Shown one piece after another: positions 11,406-23,400 of a stretch of DNA of 64,000 nt (position 1 is the stretch's first letter; each line of letters begins with the position of its first letter). The DNA is from Tethya wilhelma. Lineage: Eukaryota > Porifera > Demospongiae > Tethyida > Tethyidae. Both the position numbers and the translations under genes were made by a program. The stretch covers positions 18,209,828-18,273,827 of the forward strand of contig CAXIPT010000002.1 in assembly GCA_964030475.1 (NCBI GenBank), in the 5' to 3' direction. The notes beneath the pieces were generated by a model. It saw nothing but the letters and a program-made list of their open reading frames with translations. It made no database searches and had not been told where the DNA came from.

Positions 11406-13767
11406 AAATTCCCAAACAAGCAGTTGACACAAACATTAATGCACTCACTTCTTTATAAAATGCTTTCGGTGTTCCACTTAAATGGTCTGTCTTTTGCACC
11501 AAGTCATCGAGTCGCTCTCCTCTGTCCAACAGCTGCTCTATTGTCTCATGCTACAAAGAGAGAACAGAATACTATTTTCTCATCAACGACACACACACAC
11601 ACACACACACACAGATACAATATTCAGATAATTGCGACACCCAGCTATATAGTAGTAAGGACCTCAAACTAAACTCAATATATTTTTTTTTAACATCCAA
11701 CTTACTAATACGATTTTAGTTTCATCCAAGTCACTCTGTACTCTTAGCATTGGGTCAGCTTCTTTTGGATCCTAACCATAAAAATAGTATAAAATTAGTA
11801 TAACTTTGATAAGGTAATAAGATAGCCATCCTGATGCTCACCTGGTATTTAGTAAGAAAGGAATCAAGAGGAGGATAAGAATAGTCACTGCAATCAGAAG
11901 GAACAAAAAGCTTTGTTAGAGAGATATACAGAGTCAAGTAAACTAGACAGGAACTAGACAGGAACCATGTCTGTTCCGAACTTGCTACAATATATACAGG
12001 GATACTTCTAACTGGTAGTTTGAAACAAAAATGGGTTATTATATATACAGACTTTTTAAGTAAGGAGTTGAATCTACAGGTCCTCAGGGTGCATGAATGC
12101 TGATATTAGACTGACTTGATTAAACTCCAAGCCAAGTTTGGCTAAACAGTTGCATAATGTTATTCACAGACTGCATCATCAGCACATAACTACTGCTGAG
12201 TTAAGGCTGAGCTGGCTACCACAGAGGAGCATGCAGACATGCTGAAATGGGCACTTAATTCAGCCATTGTTGTCTGTAAGGAATCTAAAGCTCCTGTATG
12301 ATAATGGATCTACAAGAGGCTCTTCTTGATTCCATTGTGTCAGCATGTCATCCAACAGTGGTGACACTGTACTGTGCATTCACACAGATACAGGTGTGAG
12401 GTGAACCTAGGAAGCAAATAGCTACTGCTAAACTGAAACATAAACTCAACTATAACATAAATAGCCATTCTATCGACTGATGCAACATCAAAAGTTCTCC
12501 TAACACAAATAATACACATATATAGTCTTGTGAATATACAGTGTATGTAACATACCTAGCAGGTTTGTCCCAAGAAGAAGCTGGGAAGTCAGCAGTATAC
12601 ATTTCTAAAACCTGCAGTATAATTTATTGGGGAAAAAAGTCAGTCATGACATCAAACATTAGGTACCCCTTATCTTATTGGAAGGGAGAACTTTGGGGCA
12701 TACTTTGTTCATTAGAGTGAAGCACACTCTTGAGGGATAGTCCTGGTCAGCAATAACCACACATGACAGAGAGTCTGAACGAACATACACATGACATCTG
12801 TACTCTACAAAGACAAGGATTAAGAGACGGTTTGTCAATTCCAAGTTAACTTGATACACTCATGAACACATCACTGCAAACACGACTAGAGGCTAGACAT
12901 GACATGCACATACTAGCTGCCACGACATTGCATGCAACCACAACACATCGATACTATCATTGCATGTGGATGTCAACATACATTATAGAGAGATTCCGCA
13001 AAACAGTTACCAATCAACAGAGCTGAGTCTTTGAATTCCCAATTAACACCACATACACGCGGGAGTACCACGCCCATTTTGGCCACACCTTTTGTGGGCA
13101 GTAAACTTACTTAGAATTGCTCTTCTGTGCACAAAATTTGTTCGCGTTTTACATGTGGAACATTGGGAAACTCAATCCCTTGCATAAACTCAATGTGCTT
13201 ACTTAATAGACTCCAATAATGACGTCTATGAGCAAAATTACCAAAAAGTGCTTGAAAATCCTTCAGTGCAAAATCGTTCATTTATACGTAGAATATATGG
13301 CAATGCCATCGTTTGCCCACAAGAGGCGTGGTCAAAGTCTGAAGCGCTAATTGGCTAATAGTTTTGCAGAACCCCTCTATACATGTAGCTTCTTGTAGAT
13401 GTACCATACCTTGCTGTTTGACTGATTGTCTCTGACCAGCAGATGTTCGCCCAATCAGTACATCACTCGTGAAAGTCATAAATTCTCTGACCCTATAGTA
13501 TGACAATTGTAGGCTTTACATGCAGGACTATTTGTGTGCAGTGGAAGGATGGTTCTAATTAATGCCCACGACTTTTAATTTTCTGTATTTACACTACTGT
13601 GTGCATAATCATGTACTCCTTACAGATCAAATATAAAAATTCAGAAACATATCAAGCTCTTACCCTGATCTCTGGAAGAACCCAAAAGAAGAGAGATCAA
13701 AGCTTGCCTTCTTCTGAACAGGCTTTGCCCCTTTGTAGAACACTAATATTGAATACAATTTAACCAT
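11337..13767 (-). CDS. YKT6: R-SNARE YKT6
   Basis: Eight exons (13767-13664, 13492-13410, 12804-12704, 12611-12556, 11887-11842, 11771-11706, 11550-11449, 11366-11337) join to a 195-residue protein, close to the usual ~198. Residues 1-~130 form the longin domain (MVKLYSILVFYKG..., FDLSSFGFFQRS, EFMTFTSDVL, CHVYVRSDSL...VVIADQDYPSRVCF). The SNARE motif follows (DPMLRVQSDLDETKIVL, then LLDRGERLDDLVQKTDHLS). The end is KAFYKEAKGGCCVLQ: two cysteines inside a CAAX-like C-terminus, the sites that are palmitoylated and prenylated in YKT6. It acts in ER-Golgi, endosomal and vacuolar/autophagosomal fusion, cycling between cytosol and membrane. The linker before the CC is a little shorter than usual. 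The last exon is only 30 nt and its acceptor lies next to a (CA)n tract in sense orientation. Confidence 0.93.
11374..11402. repeat. (TG)n microsatellite
   Basis: On the YKT6 sense strand this is an AC repeat running almost into the acceptor of the last coding exon (exon start 11366), so that acceptor has no ordinary polypyrimidine tract. Confidence 0.9.
11589..11612. repeat. (AC)n microsatellite in YKT6 intron 6
   Basis: Twelve uninterrupted AC units between YKT6 exons 6 and 7, about 40 bp upstream of exon 7 in sense orientation. Confidence 0.9.
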
Positions 13768-14120
13768 TATATTCTAAAAACTACTACACTCTTGATATAA
13801 CAGGCTAGAACAACGATCAGATCATTTATGACGACCAGATCTACATCTACAGGAGGCCAAATTTCAGCCTTTCTCAGCAGATCGCCATTGCATTACGTCA
13901 CCATGACGTGATTTTAAATTTACTCTATTAATAACTAATGTCTCGTGATCATGTTTGTTCGCTAGGTTGCTATGGTGAAACCACAAGAATGTAATTGTAA
14001 AACCGGTTTGGCCTGGTTCAAACCAGTTATACGTCTCCTGACGCATCTAGAACGTTTCCAGCTAGCCGGCCGGCCAGGTTGCTATAAAAAAGACGCCATA
14101 TCGACGTCTCTGTCACAACT
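13768..14120. promoter_or_regulatory. Divergent promoter region: YKT6 (minus) and a putative plus-strand transcript
   Basis: A TATAAAA box at 14083-14089 is followed about 25-30 bases downstream by a pyrimidine-rich start-like stretch (CTCTGTCAC), arguing for plus-strand initiation near 14110. A GC-rich CCGGCCGGCC block lies just upstream. YKT6 reads away on the minus strand from 13767. Confidence 0.45.
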
Positions 14121-14560
14121 GGCAAAATGTTGAAGACGCGGGATTGTCTCTATCTACTTCTTGAATACTTCTTCATCTCCCGTCCGGTCTTCTAGAGTCG
14201 TCAGATCTTCTTCATGGCGTGAAGCGAATACAAGCCACTCGGCTCTTGTTGAGTAGGTAAGTTTTCTTGTTTGTTCGTATTTGGCCGCTGTTTATGTCAG
14301 AGATTTCACTCCGCGCGTCTTTCTTTTCAGCTACATCTTGTTGGTAAGAAGTTTTCTGTTGAAGCGACTACTGCCACTATGAGTCCACATCATGCTTGGC
14401 AACGTCTTCAAGGCAACCTATGTTTGGTTTAGCCTTAGTGTTATTGTTCATGTCCTTCATCCAGTACGTACGTAAATGTCTTTCAATCAACCAAGTTTTT
14501 TTTTAGTGTGTGCATGGAGTTGGTTTGTTAGAGAAATTTATGTCTCCCCATAATAGTTTT

Positions 14561-14620
14561 GGTGATAGCTACCAAGAAATGTTTGTTGTTGAGCAACATT
14601 CATTTCTTGTGGTTGCCACC
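14561..14620 (+). ncRNA. Candidate pre-miRNA-like hairpin
   Basis: A 60-nt fold-back. GGTG pairs with CACC at the base, ACC with GGT, then AAGAAATG with CATTTCTT (uninterrupted), a symmetric TT/TT internal loop, TGTTG with CAACA and a 5-nt loop. The bulges are small. The shape is that of a small-RNA precursor, but there is no expression evidence and the sequence is not a miRNA family I recognise. Confidence 0.35.
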
Positions 14621-15555
14621 CAGCTTCCTTTTATGGTGCTTGTGTTAGTAAGCGTCATAAAAAGGACTTCCCCAAATACCGGAAACTGATTGTGCAAATA
14701 CCTGAACTTTCATCATAGGTCATGTTGGTACAATACCTTTTGTGTACTTTGAGGAAATTACCAGTGTAGGGTCTCAGTTCAAGGAACTCTACCAGTTGTG
14801 GCTAGTCTTTCTGGATCAACAGGATCTTGGCAGCTGTTGCTAGAGTGTTTGTGTACACACAACCAGTGTCCTCAGTGTAAAGGGTAATGCGTGTGGAAGG
14901 TCATTCCTGGTGATAGTGAGAAGTGTATGCCCAGATGCAACAAGTTGTGGAACCAATGGATTGTATTTTTTATTCTTTGATATTGTAAAAGGAATTTTTA
15001 AAACTAATGTGGTGTAAAGATAAAAGATACTTGATGGTACCGTGCTGTAGTAGTGTTAATTGATGTTGGCTAAGTGATAATCAATTGGATTGCAATGCAT
15101 TGAACACCTGCCCTTCTTCTTTAGGACAATTAAAAACTTGACAAAAGCTGTGTTATAAAAAGAGGAAAAGGATTCTTATCCTAACACGTATGATGCACTA
15201 TAAGTCTAAATCTTTGTTGTCTGTCTGTTCTTGCCAGGGTTTAGTAATTACGAGCAAATGGATTTCTATACTGCCAAAGAATATCTATGCATACTGTGTG
15301 TGAGGTGTATAATACAGGTCTGGGTAGCTATGCAACCTACTACTATTTGACCAATGGAAGTATCTGCTTTTACAACTAGTTAAGGAAGATTCGTTTGTAA
15401 TATCAAAGCGTAAGGAAATGTAATGGATTTTGCATGTCTGTGTATGGATCGATGTTTATAAATCCAGTGTGAGAGAGAGCTAGGAACAAGCTTTTAAATC
15501 AAACTTAAAGGACGTGATGAAAAGGTTTAAAAATTACAGAACTGTTGTGAAAATT

Positions 15556-15925
15556 ACATTCTGCGTGACTTACTCATTATTAATGGTACAGTAAGACTTT
15601 GTAATGCTGTATGCCATGTTTCGCTCTTCCAATACTGTATATCAGTTTTGAACGTGCCTTGACTAGTCCCAACAGTTTTACATGTAACAAGTGAAGACAC
15701 TAAAGTTGTATGCCATGTACCACAAGGTGAAATGGTTTATAAACTAAAAAATCCACTACGAAAAATACATACTACTGAAAAACACATTCTGCGTAACTTT
15801 TACACATTGTCAATAGTACAGTAAGACTTTGTAATGCTGTATGCTATGTTTCGCTCTTCCAATACACCAGTTTTGAACCTGCCTTGACAATCCCAACAGT
15901 TTTACATGTTAAAGTGAAGACGACA
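15556..15925. repeat. Direct tandem repeat, period about 228 bp
   Basis: The block starting ACATTCTGCG at 15556 recurs at 15784. Long shared runs follow, including CAGTAAGACTTTGTAATGCT, TTTCGCTCTTCCAATAC and CCCAACAGTTTTACATG. A weaker third echo is seen near 15950-15990. Confidence 0.8.
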
Positions 15926-16599
15926 CCACTGTAGGACCTGTAATTCTTTACAGTATATTTTGCTCTTCAAAACGGCCTTCACCCCAGCCAGATTCTCCTC
16001 TGTATCATTTAATGTCCCCAAGGTTTCATCATTTCAACACTAGATATTCCTGTGAAAAGCCTTCGTAAACAACATTATTTCTACACTACTAATAGGACCA
16101 TTGTAACCATGTATGTATGCCTGTACAAGTTCCTCCTCTATCCCTTTGAATGCCGAGCAAGATCTTTTAGGCCGTACTAGCCCGAATGTGAAGTGTGTGT
16201 ACCTTGACTCTGTGATATCTTGGAAAATCTTCATGTGATGGTATTGCTCCTTTGTTGTGATGCAATGTAGTTTTTGTTGCTGCCCAAGAGCTTTGTATCC
16301 CTTTGTATGCATACATTTGTACGTTTTACTTCCCCCAAAGCTTTAATGATTGTTTTTCAACGCACCGGGATCAACCTCTGGTACCTAAAGATGAAAGCTT
16401 TATCTACAGTGAGCATTAGTAACAACATATTGCAGTATGTATGTTTCCCTTCAAGGTTAGACCAGGGAATGTTCGTTCTTGCTTTTAATGAAATCGCTCT
16501 GATTATCTGAAGTCCTTGGATATAATATGTGCTACCATAGGAGTGGATATGTTTGCCTGAGACATGAGGTTTTATTTAACCACTTAGAAGAAAACATGT

Positions 16600-19150
16600 T
16601 TAATTAGAAGTTGTTACCCTGTATGCATATATATACTACTGGACTATATCTTTAAGGGACCCGAGTGTGGATACGATGAGAGGGGTTTGTAGAGGTTTTT
16701 TAAGGATCAAGTTGTGCCCAGCCAGTAACAATAAAATGGAATGGTGAGCCTTGGAGTGTTTTCTTCTGCTACATGTTTGTTGAAGTTCAGATCACCAGGT
16801 GTACACAAGATATTTTTATGCCAAGGTTTCGATAGCTACTTGTATTGTAATGGTGTATGCATGTCCTGCTTCTCAAGTCCAATCAGGAGAAATATCCAGT
16901 GAAAGGTTTAACATAAGTCAAGTCAAACTGTTTCAAGTTCGGTAAAACGTCTACATTAAGTACGTAGAATTTGTAACCCTGTATGCGTATATTCCAAAGT
17001 TATTTTGAAAGGAACTGTTAATGTGGTGAATAACCAATCAGGATCACATGGAAACTGTAGTCGACCGTGTTAATTGTGAGAGTTGGAGTGCATTTTGAGT
17101 AGTCCTCTTGAGTAGCAACGTGCCAGGCTTTTAGTGATCAGGTAAAATGTGATTGTTTTGGAAGTGCCAACACCCAATAACCGAAAAGCTTTAATAGTTT
17201 TGAATACCCCAAGGTATTATGTAAGCCATACCATTAGCGTGTATGTATGTGTATGCTGCATGAGCTACTGTGCAGAGTCCTTGGAAGGCTTATATCAATG
17301 GTTCTTTACGCAAGAAAGTGGCCGCTAGTTGGTAAGCTGTGAATTGTAATCTTTGCATATGTAATTACAATTCAGGACATCCATACCAGAAAAAATGAGC
17401 TCGTTTTTTTTAAAATTCAAGTGGAGTGCCTCTACAATATCCAAAATTCCATGGAGCGTAATTGTATTAGGAATAGAAAATGTTATGGTGTATGCATCTT
17501 TCAAACCCGATCAGGAAAATTTATTCATAGGAGTGTAAATTCATTGATGGAAAGTGATGTATGTAACAACCCATTAATGTAAGATTTGTTACTCTGTATG
17601 CATATGTACTGCACTACATCCTGAAGGGAGCCCTAGAGTGGATAAATTCAAGTTCAGTTCTTCGAGTTAAAATCCCGACCGCTTTTCCAGTGAAAATGTT
17701 TGTTAGACAAAGCCCCTCTGCCTCGAGAAAAAAACAACACTGATTGGAGCCGGCCAACAAGAGTTTGAGTGTAATCAATACAAGTGGTGAGCTTTAGGAT
17801 GCCTTCTCTCTACTGCATATATGGTTGAATCCAGGTTAATGCAAGTAGCCTTTTGCTCAAGAACTTTTCAAGTTTTGCTTATATAAGGTTATAACTTAAT
17901 ATTGTAATTGTGTATGTATGCCCTGCTTTCTCGAGCCAAATTAGGACCCTTTAAAGATCCAGCAGAACAATTTACAAGTGTTTAGTGCTGTTCCCTCTGA
18001 AATCTAAAAAAAAGAGGTTGATTTGAATCATGTTGGTAAAAAAAAAAAAGTTACGTAGGGATTTGTAACCCTGTATGCATATGTTCCAAGATTATCGATT
18101 ATCTTGAAGGAACTGTCCACGTGCAAAATAAGCTTAAAAACTACTGGATTATTGATACAAGTGTTTGGAGTGCACCTTGAGTACCATGCCAACACTGCAG
18201 GATCAGGTAAAAATGTAATTTGTTAAGTTTATCTTCTACTACTAATAGTGAGGAAATCCTGACATCGCCATCCCAAAACTTTAAAAGTAGAATTGAATAA
18301 CAGAATGGTGTATGTGTATGTAAGCCGTACATTAGCATGTATGTGCATGTATGCTACATAAGCTACTGTGCAGGATCCTAGAAGTCTTGTAGATTCGTCT
18401 TCACTTGGTTCGTTCTTTTAAAAGTGGCTGCTAGTTGGTAAGCTTTGAAATGTAATCTCTGTATATATAGTTGCATATCAGGACAACATGATGCAAATAT
18501 GATCTAGCAAAAAAAAAATTTAAAAAAATCGCCACATCCGTAAGGTCTTTTATGGAATGTAGTTAAGGAGTACAAAATGTTATGGTGTATGCATGCCCTT
18601 TCTGTTCAAGCCCTATCAGGAACATAAAAATTTTTGGAAATGTCCTCATTCATCTAATAAGAGATGCAAAAGGTAAAAGTGCTTATTTGTCCATTTAGTT
18701 TGGAAAATCTGCTACAGGTTCTGCATTATCGTCAAAGCTAAGTACTGTCAAATAGGATTTTTTTTCCATCAATAGCAATATGCCTTCATATGTGTGGGTT
18801 AGGATTTGTAACCTTGTATGCATATGTATCTGAATGTACATACTTAAGGAATTCTAAAGGCAAGGCCGTCGAATCCTGTTGTCCAAATCTTGACACTCAA
18901 AATGTCGATTGTCGCGTGAGAGTTTTGTCAGTTCGTGTGTATCAGTGTATGTGGTTACACAAAGGTGTATGTATGTAGTACAATGTCATGCTGTATGTAT
19001 GCTGCATGAGATACTGCTACAGGATCATGGGAGTTACCTACTAAGAGAGGTTCGGTTAGATTTTCAAATTTGAAAAAGAATTCGTCTGTTGGCTGTTGGT
19101 AAGCAGTGGAGTGTATTTCCTGCACCATGTGTAGTAGTTATCCAGGACCC
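16600..19150. repeat. Tandem repeat of about 1.05-1.1 kb, two copies plus a partial third
   Basis: Motifs recur in constant order. The 'ccctgtatgcatat' motif is near 16612, 16973, 17586, 18065 and 18806; the 'tgtatgcatgccctgctt' type near 16853, 17490, 17905 and 18580; 'gagctactgtgcag' near 17255 and 18352, with a variant near 19000; 'ctagttggtaagc' near 17325 and 18430, with a variant near 19090. The spacing between the first two copies is 1048-1106 bp. Within each unit the first two motifs occur twice, so an older internal duplication is likely. No protein is encoded. Confidence 0.7.
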
Positions 19151-22100
19151 AAGTCGCTTTGTAACAAGCCCCAGAATACGTGAATAAAAGTTTCAAGGGA
19201 AATTTTTCCAGCACAAAGTGAAAGTTCCTTCAATGGATCAAGTAAGAGTAGTGCTAATCTGTGTAGTGGTACGATACATGTTTGGAAAGTTTTAGAGTTT
19301 AAATGTTCAAGATGAGTAAAATTTGACGTGAAGCTGAGTATTACAAGTGTGTGTGTATGTAAAGTGGACCTTTTGTGTGTGCAACCTGCATGCTCTTTCG
19401 TTTACAAGCCAGAGAATCGAATCATCCTGCAACAAGCACCAAGCTAGAAAATTATTACAAATTTTTGTGTATGTAGTTAAAGAAAAGTCAAGTAAGAATT
19501 GCTACAGTTTTATTAGTTCTTAATGTTAAGTAGTAAAAGTTTTTACCAGTAGTAGTTGTCGAGATGTTTCAGTGTACAAATCAGTTTTAGACTAGTCTAT
19601 TAGTGTACAATCTGCATGCTAGTATTGCTTCCTCCTAGAGAAATGTAAGCCAATTGCAACAGAAGGCTACAGGAAATCTGTTTTGGAAAAATTTTTGAAA
19701 GTCCTTCAAGAATGCCATTCAAGTAAAAGAGCAAGCTCACATTGGAAGTCAAAGTTGCCTGTGTCGTACACCTCTCAATGCTGGATACAGAAAGCAGTTT
19801 CAAGTAAAGTCTTAATTTTTTTTAGTAGTTAAGTGAATTGTGTATGTTCAACTCGTAGACTCAAGTTGTGTTGATAGTGTTTGTTACCTAGCCCTAGTAA
19901 AGTTGTAGGCCAGTATGCATGTGTATATCTAATAGGAAAGTGCAAGATAGTTCAAACAAGAATGCCGCAAGAAGTTTTTCAAGTTTACTGCCTACTACTA
20001 CCACCCCAAGTGCTTTGTGTTACTCCACCTGTGCATCTTTGTAAAGCAGTCGTTTTTAATCGTGCGTCCAAATAACCAAATTCTAATCATTGGGAAATCT
20101 CACTCAGGTTCAGTATTCTAAACTGAGTTGTAAATCTGTTGCTTTGCGTGTTTGATCTGCACAGTGTTTTGCGTGTCTATATGTTGTGTGTGTGTTGTAT
20201 GCACTTCTTCAACAAGCCCAGAATAGATTCTCAAGTGTTCCTGTCCATTCCTCCTTCCCTGTCCATCCATACCCAGAGTCCTGCTCCTTGTCTGCATCAC
20301 GAGTGCTTTAGTTGTCAGGTATTGCCAATGGTCGTATTCCTCTTGCTTTCGTTCATCCTATGGAAAAAATGAATGTTTTAAAATCCTTCTAAACTTTTTG
20401 TGAAGTTTCTATTTATGGGAGAGTTCCAGTAATAAACTTGTATGTGCATGCCAAACCTGCTGTTCTCTACTTTCATAGCGGCATTCCATCCATCTCAAAG
20501 TTGTAAGTGTGACCCAGCTGTATGAAACATCTATGATTCTCCCAATGTTGTCCTTGGATTGTCTTGTGCCTACTAGATTTCAAGGAAAGCTTCAATTCTC
20601 AAAATACCAACCGAGTTTGTGTCAAAACAAACCTATTTTAATTAGAGAATTTTGCAAGGTTTATCAGTGGTAAATGTGTGTACAAAATTGTGCGTGTGCA
20701 TAATGTCATCCTAAGACAGGACTTCCATTTTCGGGCAAATTTCCAAGTCCAAGAAACCTCTATCATAGCATCATATAACCATAGCCATCCAAAGAATGTA
20801 TACCTCTCTATGGCAGGTATCGCTATTACGTTCTCAATGCATTTAGTGGTCAAATCTGTCCAGGAATATTTGCATGTAGTCATGTATGTGTGCAATGTTA
20901 ATACATTCTACTAGTAGGACATGTTCCATCCATCGTTTCTCTTCTCTATCCTTGTGATTGGCACTTATAATTGAGTTGGAAATCTAGCGTGGAAATGTCA
21001 ACGTCAATGTGAATTTGGAGTAATTATCTCGGTTTCGTAAGTCTTCTACTAACATTGCAAATTTCCTGTGTCATTCTATTATATCATCCCAGAGAGTCAC
21101 TAGAGCAAAATTATTGTTTGTCAATGTACGTATGTATTTCTAAAACTAACCAACACATAGGACACAGCCTCAGTTTCAACTAAAGTTTCAAACAACCTCC
21201 CTCTTTTCTCTTCTATCTTTTTTTCTCTCTTCATCTTCAGTGTTTTGTTTTCAAGTGATGTAGTTTTAATGTTTGTTTGCTAATGGTCAGCATACACACC
21301 CATCTACATTCCCAACACCTAAGACACAGCCTCATCTTCCCATCTGTCCCAGCTTCATAAGGACGTCCACCCTCTGATCCCCCACCCAGCTTTCTTTCCT
21401 GTTCGTGTATTGTATGTACATGTCTCTCAGCTTTCTAGGCCACACCCACCCCTCCCTTCCTGTCCAGTGTTAAGTACCTAATTAAGGTGACTGTAAAATT
21501 CCTGTTCCCAGTCCCAGTGTGTCCTGCCAACTCAGCATTTCTCGTTCGTTCGTGAGCAAGTTCCAGTATTCACTAATCCTGTACATGTTTGTATAACCTT
21601 GCATTAATTTTGAAAAGGTTTTTAGCATTGCTATGCCCGATAGATTTACCCTCATCTGTTTTTCATACCTGTTTTTTTAACTATTTCCACCTGGTTAACT
21701 TCTATCGTCATATTGAAAATTTTAGAATATTCAGTTCTTCAGTAATGCTGTGTATGTTATTTTCAGCACTGTTTTGAAGGTATAGGAGAAAATTTTCACA
21801 ACCTTTTCATATCCTTGTACTACATCCTTTTTTCATCCAATATCCTTTATTGACTACATCATTCTATATGGACAAGTATCTTTGCTTTTAGGAGAAAAGA
21901 AAAGTGGCCTCTATAGTGAATAAAACAATTTTTCTGAAGTACGAAAGCTATCTAGTTCCCTGTTTTCAAGTTGAAATTTCAGTACTGTACAGTTCCCAAT
22001 TTGCTTTTTTTATCACTCTATACAATTCTGGATTCTTTCTTGTGGAAAGGTTTTGTTTATGCTTTGCTTGTGTAAGATATTGTCATCTCTTTCTGCTGTT

Positions 22101-22867
22101 TTGTTTTGTGATGTGGCTTTTCAGTTTGTTTGCTGTTACTGTTATAGAAGAGATTAGTCTGTGTCCCTCATCCATTCATTTTTTTTTTCACCAACAAGTA
22201 TACTTTTTTTTGGAAATTGACTAAATTTCAGGGCTTCCCTTGGACATTTTTGAAGGTTTTTTGTCACAAGCTATAAAACAAGAGACTGTATTCAAGAACC
22301 TCCTTGCTGTGTGTATATCCCTTGCTGTCACTCCCTTTTGTATGTATGCCTCAGTATCTCTGCTATAGGTCATAGGATTAACAAAAACCTACAAAAGAAA
22401 AAGTTGCTACATGGCAAGATCAGAACACGTTCCAGAAATGAAAATGCAACACAACTTCCGTATTCAAAGTGTCTGATAGCCGTATTTGTTGTGTATGTAT
22501 GTAACTTTAATTCCTGTTTCAGAATTAAGGATTTTTTTGTTTGACCGTGGTTGCTTTCCTTCACTACATCAACCTATTGTTTTAAGGTACAAGTCCTGCC
22601 ATGTGTGTTGCAATTCCTATGCCCTTCGTTTCGTAGGATTGGATTCACTGATAGTCATCATTGCTAGAGTTTTGAAAGTTGAAGTTAGTATCATTTGGAG
22701 AATGAGTGCAAATGTGGTTGGTTGATTCAATTGGCATCTGAAAGAAATTTTCGTGTTTCATCAATTACTCTGAACTCTGAGAAAAACTGTACTGTATGTC
22801 TGTGTTTCTGTTTGTGTATGTGTGTACTTGCCTCTCTTTGCTTCGTGTTTGCCTTGTGTGCTGCATT

Positions 22868-23154
22868 TGACTGATTAAATCAGTCATTTCAGTCAAAGGT
22901 TATAATAGGCTTTCCAAGTAATGTGCATAATTTATTTGTTAGCTGTAAATTTTTGAGCATTTAAACCAAAGTGCCAGTTTTGATTCATCTCTGCTATGTG
23001 TCAAAACTGGAGGGAGGGAGGTGGGTTTACAGCTAACAAATTAATGTTATTGGCTCCAAATTGCATAATGGCTCTATTATGCATATTGGAGGGTGGGTGG
23101 TGGGCCAATAACAAACTTTAAGTTTTTTACACTTTTGAAGTCAAAATGCTCAAA
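22868..23154. repeat. Cluster of perfect, partly interlocking inverted repeats with G-rich tracts
   Basis: Pairs seen: 22935-22949 with 23026-23040 (15 bp perfect); 22952-22962 with 23144-23154 (11 bp perfect); 22968-22973 with 23130-23135; 22974-22983 with 23001-23010 (10 bp perfect); 23046-23054 with 23104-23112 (9 bp perfect); 23056-23069 with 23076-23089 (14 bp, two mismatches). A smaller hairpin, TGACTGAT/ATCAGTCA, lies near 22868-22887. AGGGAGGGAGGTGGG (23011-23025) and AGGGTGGGTGGTGGG (23090-23104) each lie between an inner and an outer 3' arm. Confidence 0.85.
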
Positions 23155-23400
23155 GTCAAGGAATAGTCGGAAGAAAGGAAGAGTTGGTCGGACATAGCAA
23201 ACAAACGTTAGTTATTGATTTTGCATTCTGTTGTCATTGGTGATTACTGGTGTTCTTCATATCTTTATATAGGCTGCTGGATTTTAGTTCTATTTGATGT
23301 AAGAGAAAAACTTGTTATAATTGTACTGATAATTACTTCCACCTGTGCGATTGTATCATAGTCGTAGTCTATTATTATCTATGATTGTATGTTTTTGTTT

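Larger units (their letters stand above)
14110..23400 (+). other. Putative long non-coding transcription unit, repeat-structured
   Basis: About 9.3 kb between YKT6 and the CRD gene with no ORF I would defend; the longest, 21904-22224, is a T-rich hydrophobic translation. A TATA box at 14083, a first exon-like segment ending at a GAGTAG|GTAAGT donor (about 14257), and a short exon-like piece bounded by TTTTCAG and GGTAAGA (about 14330-14345) suggest plus-strand transcription. The plus strand is T-rich, as are the sense strands of introns elsewhere in the window. Tandem repeats (15556-15925, 16600-19150), a hairpin (14561-14620) and interlocking inverted repeats (22868-23154) lie inside. Alternatives are an array of decayed repeats or a small-RNA cluster. 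I found no convincing box C/D pair. Confidence 0.35.

Noticed and set aside
15510..15780. Box C/D snoRNA
   Set aside because: A GTGATGA at about 15516 resembles a C box, but no D box with a terminal stem lies at a suitable distance. The other TGATG occurrences in 14-23 kb also lack partners.
16600..19150. CRISPR-like array
   Set aside because: Animal genomic context. The units are about 1.1 kb and diverged, with no short identical repeats and unique spacers.
21904..22224. 106-residue hydrophobic ORF in the non-coding region
   Set aside because: Phe/Leu/Cys-rich translation of T-rich DNA, with no signal of codon bias, domain or splice support.
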